Assembly: GCF_900129345.1 (NCBI RefSeq)
Contig: NZ_FQVK01000013.1
Coordinates: forward strand, 47,306 to 111,305
Direction: 5' to 3'
Length of the DNA: 64,000 nucleotides
DNA from: Ruegeria intermedia
Lineage (GTDB): Bacteria > Pseudomonadota > Alphaproteobacteria > Rhodobacterales > Rhodobacteraceae
The position numbers and the translations under genes were made by a program. Positions 57,636-64,000 of this stretch are shown here, in pieces. The notes under the pieces were generated by a model, which was not told the origin of the DNA, did no database searches, and worked only from the letters and a program-made list of their open reading frames with translations. Every line of letters starts with the position of its first letter. Position 1 is the stretch's first letter.

Positions 57636-59000
57636 CTATTCGGCCGGCACGCCCACCGCCTTGACCGAGCGCGTCCAGAACCGGGTCATCAGCAGAACGG
57701 CGGCCGAGGCCAGCCCCAGCACCAGCCCAAGCCAGACTCCGATACCGTCCATCCCTCGGATGAAGCCGAAATAGTACGAGGCCGGGATCCCCACGACCCA
57801 ATAGCTGAGCCCGGCCATCACCATCGGCACCTTGGCGTCCTGCAACCCGCGCAGCAGGCCCAGAGCGATCACCTGTGCCCCGTCCACCAGTTGGAACAGC
57901 GCGGCCATCGCCAACAGCCCGGCCCCGATCGCCAGAATCTGCGGGCGCTGCGGGTCGTCCGATTCGACGAATACCGAGATCAGCGGCTCGGCGCAGGTCA
58001 GGAACAGGATGATCGTCACCACCGACACCACCAAGGACATGCCCGTGACCGCGATGGCGCCTTTTTCCAGATGCGCGCGGTCCTTGCGGCCCAGTGCGTT
58101 GCCCGCCCGGATCGTCGCCGCGTTGGACAGGCCCAGATGCACCATGAAGGTGGCCGAGGCCAGGTTCAGCGCGATCCCATGCGCCGCCAGAGGCACCTGC
58201 CCGATCCAGCCCATCATGAAGGCCGAGGTCGCAAACAGCGACACCTCGGCCAGAAGGGTCAGGCCAATCGGTACGCCAAGCTTCAGAACGCTGAAGAACA
58301 TCTCCCAATCCGGGCGCCAGAACCGCTGGAACAGGCTGTGTTCCGGCAGGACCTTCACCGCGTAGAAGATGACCGCCACCAGGGACACGGTCTGCGTCAC
58401 CACCGACGCGATCGCCGCCCCCATCACGCCCAGTTCAGGCGCACCCCAGTGGCCGAAGATCAGCGCATAGTTGGTCAGCCCGTTGACCACCGCCGCCGCG
58501 ACGGTGATCCAAAGCACGATCTGCGTGCGCTCCAACGCGGCCAAATAGGATTTCAACACCATCACCACCAGCGCCGGAAACAGACCCCAGCCCGCGACCC
58601 GCAGATACTCGGACGCGGTCTGCGCCACTTGCGGATCTTGGTCGGTGGCGATCAGAATCGGGTAGGACCACCACAGCAGCGGCATCACCAGCATGCCATA
58701 CAGCAGCGACAGCCACAGACCCATGCGGGTGCTGCGGCGAATGCTGGTTTCATCCTCCTCGGCCGCCGAGGTGGCAACCATCGGCATCACCGCCAGGCCG
58801 AATCCACCCCCGAACAGGAACAACACGAAATAGAAACTGCCGGCCAGCGTCACCGCGGCCAGCGCCTCGACATCGTACCGGCCCAACATGATCGTGTCGG
58901 TCAGGCCGATGGCAAACTGGGCCAGATGCCCCCCGATCAAGGGCAGCCCCAGCACCGCTATCGCCCAGATGTGGGCGGGATAAGTCATGACCTTGCTCAT
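57636..59000 (-). CDS. MATE-family efflux transporter (NorM-like)
   Basis: A 454-residue protein with twelve predicted membrane helices in two bundles: LGLPLIGGHLAQFAIGLTDTIMLGRYDVEALAA (in parts) at the start of the first half and VPIGLTLLAEVSLFATSAFMMG at the start of the second. This is the MATE plan, exporting cationic drugs or dyes with Na+ or H+. The start at 59000 (MSKVMTYP) is tentative; 58988 and 59036 are possible. Confidence 0.9.
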   Translation of the reverse strand: MSKVMTYPAHIWAIAVLGLPLIGGHLAQFAIGLTDTIMLGRYDVEALAAVTLAGSFYFVLFLFGGGFGLAVMPMVATSAAEEDETSIRRSTRMGLWLSLLYGMLVMPLLWWSYPILIATDQDPQVAQTASEYLRVAGWGLFPALVVMVLKSYLAALERTQIVLWITVAAAVVNGLTNYALIFGHWGAPELGVMGAAIASVVTQTVSLVAVIFYAVKVLPEHSLFQRFWRPDWEMFFSVLKLGVPIGLTLLAEVSLFATSAFMMGWIGQVPLAAHGIALNLASATFMVHLGLSNAATIRAGNALGRKDRAHLEKGAIAVTGMSLVVSVVTIILFLTCAEPLISVFVESDDPQRPQILAIGAGLLAMAALFQLVDGAQVIALGLLRGLQDAKVPMVMAGLSYWVVGIPASYYFGFIRGMDGIGVWLGLVLGLASAAVLLMTRFWTRSVKAVGVPAE

Positions 59001-59071
59001 CCCGCCAGCCTTATGCCCGGCCCCGACAAGGGGCAAGGGGTCATCTGGGGAATCTCAACCCGAGACTCGGC

Positions 59072-60001
59072 TCAGGCCATCCGGGCAGCCGGGTGCAAGG
59101 CAGCCCCCAGGATGTGGTCTGATCGGTGGACCACATGATGCGCCTGGCCCACGATCAGAGGATCGGGCTGGCCCACGATTTCATGATCCTTGTCCGGATA
59201 ATCCAGCGTCGACAGGAAATGCCGCATGCAGTTCAGCCGGGCGCGTTTCTTGTCGTTCGACTTGACGATGGTCCAGGGCGCGTCGGCGGTGTCGGTATAG
59301 AAGAACATCGCCTCTTTCGCTTCGGTGTAGTCATCCCATTTGTCCAAGCTGGCCTTGTCGATGGGCGACAGTTTCCACTGCTTCAGCGGGTCGGTCTCGC
59401 GGCTCTTGAAGCGGCGCAGCTGCTCATCCCGCGTGACCGAGAACCAGTATTTGTAAAGTTGGATCCCCGATCGCACCAGCATCCGCTCCAACTCGGGCGT
59501 CTGACGCATGAACTCCAGGTATTCGTTGGGGGTGCAGAACCCCATCACCCGCTCGACCCCGGCCCGGTTGTACCAGGACCGGTCATAGAACACCATTTCG
59601 CCGACGGTAGGCAATTCCTTGATATAGCGCTGATAATACCACTGACCCTTCTCTTCCCAAGTGGGCTTGTTCAGCGCCACAACGCGGGCCTGACGTGGGT
59701 TCAGATGCTCCATGAACCGCTTGATCGTGCCACCCTTGCCGGCGGCGTCGCGACCCTCGAACAAAAGAACGAACTTCTGCCCGGTCTCCTGCGCCCACAG
59801 CTGGACCTTCAGCAACTCGGCCTGCAGCTGGGCCTTCTGCTTTTCATAGACCGAGCGGGACAGCTTGGTGCGATAGGGGTATTCGCCGCTTTCGAAAGCC
59901 TGCCGGATCTTTTCGCGGGTCGGCGCCTCGGCATCCGCCTTGGGCGCGGCCTCGGCGGCGTCGGGCGTTGCGTTCGAATTCTTCTGGGTCACTGCATCCA
60001 T
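59072..60001 (-). CDS. ppk2: Polyphosphate kinase 2
   Basis: A 309-residue PPK2 (class I): P-loop FEGRDAAGKGGTIKRF, lid residues LNPRQARVVALNKPTWEEKG (in parts), Walker B and following MVFYDRSWYNRAGVERVMGF, and IQLYKYWFSVTRDEQLRRF. The family makes NTPs from NDPs and polyphosphate; relatives from Ruegeria pomeroyi have been characterised. An Ala/Glu-rich N-terminal tail of about 30 residues precedes the domain. ATG 60001 with GGAG upstream is preferred to 60112. Confidence 0.93.
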   Translation of the reverse strand: MDAVTQKNSNATPDAAEAAPKADAEAPTREKIRQAFESGEYPYRTKLSRSVYEKQKAQLQAELLKVQLWAQETGQKFVLLFEGRDAAGKGGTIKRFMEHLNPRQARVVALNKPTWEEKGQWYYQRYIKELPTVGEMVFYDRSWYNRAGVERVMGFCTPNEYLEFMRQTPELERMLVRSGIQLYKYWFSVTRDEQLRRFKSRETDPLKQWKLSPIDKASLDKWDDYTEAKEAMFFYTDTADAPWTIVKSNDKKRARLNCMRHFLSTLDYPDKDHEIVGQPDPLIVGQAHHVVHRSDHILGAALHPAARMA

Positions 60002-60135
60002 GCGTTTTCTCCGGTTTTTGCTGTTCGCCGAAACGCCTAGCAAATTTGCACCTTTTCCGCGTTGATCGGTATAAAATTGACTTCGCTCTCGGCTCCGAAA
60101 ATGCTGGGCCAATCAGCATGACCCAGGAATTGCGC

Positions 60136-61014
60136 ATGAATACCGAATTTCTCGACCTGAACGGCAAGCCGTTCTTCATCCGCCGCTGGGGCAATGCAGA
60201 CCGTCCACCGCTGCTGATGCTGCACGGCTTCCCGGAATACGGCGACGCCTGGTCCGATCTGGCCCCGCACCTGTCGGACCATTTCCACTGCATCGCCCCC
60301 GACCAGCGTGGCTATGGCCGAAGCTGGGCGCCCGAAGGCACCCAGAACTACGTCCTGTCCCAGCTCGTCTCGGACATGGCCGCCCTGATCGAACAGGTCG
60401 GCGCGCCCGTCACCGTTCTGGGCCATGACTGGGGTGCCTCGGTGGCCTACGGCCTGGCCATGTTCCGCCCCGAACTGGTCAGTCGCCTGATCATCGCCAA
60501 CGGCGTCCACCCCTACCCGTTCCAGCGCGAGATGGCCAAGGGCGGCGCCCAATCCCAGGCCTCGCAATACATCAACCAACTCCGCGCGCCCAACTCGGCC
60601 GACTGGCTGGCGGCCGACAATTTCGCCAAGCTCGAACAGTTCTTCCGGCACGGCATGGGCACCGACTGGCTGACGCCCGACCAGATACAGGCCTATCGCA
60701 CCGAATGGGCTCGCCCCGGCCGCCTCGACGCCATGCTGAACTGGTACCGCGCCTCGCCCCTGCAGGTCGCCGACCCCGGCAAGCCGCTGGCCGACCCGCC
60801 GCAACTGCCCACCGAGCGACTGCGCGTGACCTGCCCGCACCTGCTGATCTGGGGCCCCGAGGACAAGGCCCTGCTGCCGGAAACCACCCAAGAGCTCGAG
60901 GACTTCGTCCCCGACCTCACCCGCGTGACCATCCCCGGCGCCGACCACTGGCTGCACCACCAACACCCCCAAAAGGTCGCGCAAGCCATCCTCGACTGGG
61001 CCAGCAACACCTGA
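60136..61014 (+). CDS. Epoxide hydrolase/dehalogenase-like alpha/beta hydrolase
   Basis: A 292-residue hydrolase: LLMLHGFPEYGDAWSDLAPHL, IAPDQRGYGRSW, nucleophile Asp in VTVLGHDWGASVAYGLAMF, and HWLHHQHPQKVAQAIL. An Asp nucleophile in G-H-D-W-G with H-G-F-P places it in the epoxide hydrolase/haloalkane dehalogenase group; the actual substrate is not known. CAGGA lies before ATG 60136. A dispersed repeat follows the stop. Confidence 0.88.
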   Translation: MNTEFLDLNGKPFFIRRWGNADRPPLLMLHGFPEYGDAWSDLAPHLSDHFHCIAPDQRGYGRSWAPEGTQNYVLSQLVSDMAALIEQVGAPVTVLGHDWGASVAYGLAMFRPELVSRLIIANGVHPYPFQREMAKGGAQSQASQYINQLRAPNSADWLAADNFAKLEQFFRHGMGTDWLTPDQIQAYRTEWARPGRLDAMLNWYRASPLQVADPGKPLADPPQLPTERLRVTCPHLLIWGPEDKALLPETTQELEDFVPDLTRVTIPGADHWLHHQHPQKVAQAILDWASNT

Positions 61015-61019
61015 CCCAC

Positions 61020-61071
61020 CCTTCATCTGGCCCCAAATATCCCGGGGAGCGCGAGGGGCAGCGCCCCTCGC
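61020..61071 (+). repeat. Dispersed repeat with hairpin tail, copy 5
   Basis: CATCTGGCCCCAAATATC is followed by the hairpin GCGAGGGGC/GCCCCTCGC with loop AGC (61051-61071). It lies just behind the hydrolase stop, as copy 1 does behind ftsY. Confidence 0.7.
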
Positions 61072-61169
61072 TCGCACCCCCGACGTTACCCACAACACCT
61101 CGCGCCCCTCTTCCCCCGCCCCACATCACCTGCCATAATGGGCCAAACCCAAAAACAAGAGCAGCCCCC

Positions 61170-63128
<1,959 letters not shown>

Positions 63129-63878
63129 CTATTCGAGCTTGTCCGGCTCTCTGTAAGTTAGCCAATTAGGAAGCCCAGCCAATAGGCGCTCAGCATCCTC
63201 GAACAAGCCTTCGCGCGCCATATTTTGCGCGCGTTCTCGGCGACGCTTTCTTTCTTTTTGTCCAAGAAAGAGGGCCTCCAGAAGCACGACTTCGTCGGAA
63301 CCGTAACTGGATATTGGATGGGTAATTATCTCGACATCCATTAGTTCCACCCCAACCCAATGAATGACGGAAGCAACGGCATCGATGGCGTAATCCATTT
63401 TTTCCACAGATGCATCTAGCACGGCCTGCTGGCCTCGTCTAACTGCCTCGTCGGAATGGGCCAACCGCTTGTTTCTCCAACTACGCGCAAATTCACTGGC
63501 ATCTACGGCTGTGTTCACGATGCCGACCAAACCCTCAACTCCCTCCAAGCCGAGACGCTCCTCAGCTAGGCTCGGAAAACGCTGAATTGTAATGTTTTTT
63601 TGCTTTCCGCGGATTGATGCCGGCGGGTCAGTGAGTCTGCAAACAGACATCACCGCAGTTTCAAAGAGTGTTCTTTCTAACAACCACGCGGTTGTGCCCG
63701 ATACACTATTGAGCAAGTCAACTCTCTCAGAGTTTGTGGCAAACAAGGCTTTATAAACCCGCCAGTGAAGTCGAAGGGTAAACAGGTCGTTTTGGACGTC
63801 TGCGAAGAGGCGACCGAACTCATCCCCGAGTTTTTCGATTTTCTCCGCAAGCGCTGCTTCAGATGGGTTCGTTGTCAA
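63129..63878 (-). CDS. HEPN/AbiU2-like protein, possible phage-defence factor
   Basis: A 249-residue helical protein: LFTLRLHWRVYKALFATNSER, LLNSVSGTTAWLLERTLFETAVMSVCRL, and a HEPN-type RNKRLAH motif at residues 135-141 (R-x4-6-H). This layout resembles the AbiU2/HEPN group linked to abortive infection. HEPN proteins are usually RNases, but here activity is inferred from the motif. The DNA is visibly less GC-rich (about half GC) than parE next door, a sign of transfer. Its stop adjoins the parE stop, so transcription is convergent. Confidence 0.7.
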   Translation of the reverse strand: MTTNPSEAALAEKIEKLGDEFGRLFADVQNDLFTLRLHWRVYKALFATNSERVDLLNSVSGTTAWLLERTLFETAVMSVCRLTDPPASIRGKQKNITIQRFPSLAEERLGLEGVEGLVGIVNTAVDASEFARSWRNKRLAHSDEAVRRGQQAVLDASVEKMDYAIDAVASVIHWVGVELMDVEIITHPISSYGSDEVVLLEALFLGQKERKRRRERAQNMAREGLFEDAERLLAGLPNWLTYREPDKLE

Positions 63879-63972
63879 TTTACCTCTCCTGAAATTAGTG
63901 CTGTTAGAGGTGGTTCGGTTCGTTTGAACAGTTTCGAGCCGTTTTGTAGGTGGATTTCCCGCTCGGTTATGC

Positions 63973-63992
63973 CGCGACCGGGATTGGTCGCG
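63973..63992. other. Hairpin in the final intergenic stretch
   Basis: CGCGACC and GGTCGCG pair around GGGATT. Bases 63879-64000 otherwise hold the promoter side of the HEPN gene and no frame I can support; the window ends here. Confidence 0.4.
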
Positions 63993-64000
63993 ACGGGTTG

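Overview
The window is about 64 kb of GC-rich alphaproteobacterial chromosome. It fits the Rhodobacteraceae (Roseobacter group, Ruegeria/Phaeobacter-like). This rests on gene content: PhaR/PhaP/PhaC/PhaZ granule genes, DUF2842 after purA, SdhE, a class I Crp/Fnr-type regulator, two gamma-glutamyl-amide ligases with a PuuB-like oxidase, DUF1194 pairs, ThyX and a PPK2 kinase. Genes are dense, with many ATGA, TGATG and GTGA start/stop overlaps. No tRNA, rRNA or CRISPR array was seen. Family names are from memory of motifs; no search was run.

Layout. 1-5.4 kb: xseA end, lysoplasmalogenase, ftsY, an EamA transporter, yciB and a Crp/Fnr regulator. Just behind the regulator is a CRP-type site at exactly -41.5 from a predicted start, followed about 95 nt later by an intrinsic terminator: a candidate small RNA. 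5.6-11.8 kb (minus): degP, DUF2065, hflC, hflK (envelope quality control), gor and rpiA. 12-19 kb: two gene remnants, serine dehydratase, an EamA transporter, thiN, a long acidic protein of unknown role, DUF2842 and purA. 19-20.6 kb: a graveyard of IS3 and IS5 transposase fragments, flanked by inverted copies of a dispersed repeat. 20.6-22.3 kb: a cobalt-type nitrile hydratase operon whose alpha subunit is broken by a one-base deletion. 22.4-26.6 kb: secG, pyrG, DUF1330, two TerB-like proteins and a PhnD-like binding protein.

26.7-30.1 kb: a complete polar amino acid ABC importer. 30.1-31.1 kb: a small mer-like unit (MerR, MerT-like, GDCCVxC protein) with a textbook 19-bp-spaced MerR promoter but no reductase. 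31.2-36 kb: a gamma-glutamyl polyamine/amine catabolic operon with a shared ATTTGATCAAAT palindrome, followed by a DegT aminotransferase. 37.3-41.8 kb: the polyhydroxyalkanoate cluster with PhaR-type boxes in the phaP and phaC/phaZ promoters. 41.8-45.6 kb: a DUF6151-like protein and several alpha/beta hydrolases. 45.8-47.7 kb: thrS.

47.9-50.5 kb: a bufferin (copper-binding RiPP) operon: DUF2282 precursor, DUF692 MNIO enzyme, DUF2063 partner and DoxX protein, with a leaky terminator-like hairpin after the precursor. 50.5-57.6 kb: small housekeeping genes (ArsC-like, Csp, thyX, gloA, two DUF1194, MarR, sdhE, XRE, aspartate aminotransferase). 57.6-63.1 kb: MATE, ppk2, an epoxide-hydrolase-like enzyme and parE. 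63.1 kb to the end: a lower-GC HEPN/AbiU2-like gene, probably acquired.
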